Source: JANQIO01 sp043513815 (GTDB lineage: Bacteria > Pseudomonadota > Gammaproteobacteria > Pseudomonadales > Halieaceae). From it: a DNA stretch of 64,000 nucleotides. The stretch is taken from contig CP121313.1 of the NCBI GenBank assembly GCA_043513815.1, positions 310,001-374,000 of the forward strand, given 5' to 3'. Made by a program: the position numbers and the translations under genes. Under the pieces are notes generated by a model. The model worked only from the letters and a program-made list of their open reading frames with translations. It was not told where the DNA came from and ran no database searches. Shown one piece after another: positions 63,649 to 64,000 of this stretch (within the stretch, counting starts at the first letter, position 1; every line of letters begins with the position of its first letter).

Positions 63649-64000
63649 CAGCCAAGCTCCGTGAAGATGATGGAAAAGACCGCGTCGACCACGATCACCA
63701 TGAATATGGATTCTACAACGGCGCTGGTCGTGTTGCGCCCCACCGCGTCGGCGGAGCGCTCCACAAAATAGCCGCGGTAGGTGCCAATGGAGCCGATCAT
63801 CAGGGCGAAGAACGGCGCCTTGATCAGCCCGACCTTGAAATGGGTCAGTGGGTCCAGCGCCAGGAATCGCTCCACCACCAGCGGATAGGGAATATCCAGC
63901 AGGCCAACTGCAATGACTACTGTGCCCAGCAGTCCCGCAATATCGGCAATGAAGGTCAGCAGCGGCAGGCACACCACCAGCGCGAGCATGCGTGGCAGCA
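63645..64000 (-). CDS. MlaE-type ABC transporter permease, 3' part
   Basis: The C-terminal ~118 residues of a permease; the gene starts beyond the right edge. Three to four membrane segments are visible (MLALVVCLPLLTFIADIAGL, LLGTVVIAVGLL, FMVIVVDAVFSIIFTELGW) with the MlaE hallmark LDPLTHFKVGLIKAPFFALM and IGTYRGYFVERSADAVGRNT. Its stop overlaps the ATPase start. It heads the permease-ATPase-MCE-lipoprotein operon. Confidence 0.92.
   Translation of the reverse strand, partial: LPRMLALVVCLPLLTFIADIAGLLGTVVIAVGLLDIPYPLVVERFLALDPLTHFKVGLIKAPFFALMIGSIGTYRGYFVERSADAVGRNTTSAVVESIFMVIVVDAVFSIIFTELGW

Overview
The window is about 64 kb of GC-rich (roughly 60% by eye) Gram-negative chromosome. The combination of a SoxR/VOC pair with a canonical SoxR box, TonB-dependent receptors with the VTARR box, a Vfr-like CRP, Uup, a Mla-type Mce transporter and a methanethiol-oxidase cluster points to an aerobic, probably marine gammaproteobacterium. 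The Halieaceae/Cellvibrionales group is my best guess from gene content only. No rRNA, tRNA, CRISPR array or intact transposase was seen.

Layout. 1-9.4 kb: the end of an IlvD/Edd dehydratase, a Tat-type amidohydrolase, a small beta-barrel protein, a CPBP protease, a SoxR-controlled glyoxalase-like gene, and a methanethiol oxidase cluster (mtoX, SCO-type copper chaperone, divergent MauG-like dihaem peroxidase that carries an apparent frameshift). 9.4-16 kb: an accessory zone, AT-richer at its start, with a lone integron attC-like site, small membrane proteins, palindromic repeats, a dead copy of the 5' end of uup, a YefM-YoeB toxin-antitoxin pair with its double-palindrome operator, and a large lipoprotein. 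16-25 kb: uup and assorted metabolic, regulatory and membrane genes. 25-32 kb: cold-shock gene and a four-gene acyl-CoA operon (aldehyde dehydrogenase, F420-type LLM oxidoreductase, thiolase-like protein, acyl-CoA synthetase).

32-41 kb: outer-membrane protein bracketed by hairpin repeats, argF, a sulfatase, an M1 aminopeptidase, a photolyase and an alpha/beta hydrolase with a degenerate nucleophile site. 41.6-49 kb: a likely regulon made of a TetR repressor, sodium:solute symporter, TonB receptor, acyl-CoA synthetase, alpha/beta hydrolase and small lipoprotein. Three near-identical operators (TTCAACANNTGTTGAA) overlap good promoters in front of the repressor/symporter and the receptor. This is the best candidate for an undescribed system: a self-contained uptake and activation pathway for an unknown carboxylic acid or ester. 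49-54 kb: CRP/Vfr, a VOC protein, a cysteine hydrolase and a second TonB receptor. 54-58.6 kb: a NifJ-type pyruvate:ferredoxin oxidoreductase with a dihydroorotate-dehydrogenase-like partner. 58.9-61.2 kb: a second copy of the large lipoprotein family seen at 13.8 kb. 61.2-64 kb: a CPXCG protein and a Mla/Mce-type lipid transporter operon that runs off the window.

The genes suggest a heterotroph that imports hydrophobic or acidic substrates through TonB receptors, activates them as CoA thioesters, oxidises methanethiol in the periplasm and manages redox and copper stress. Functions are from sequence recognition without database searches.
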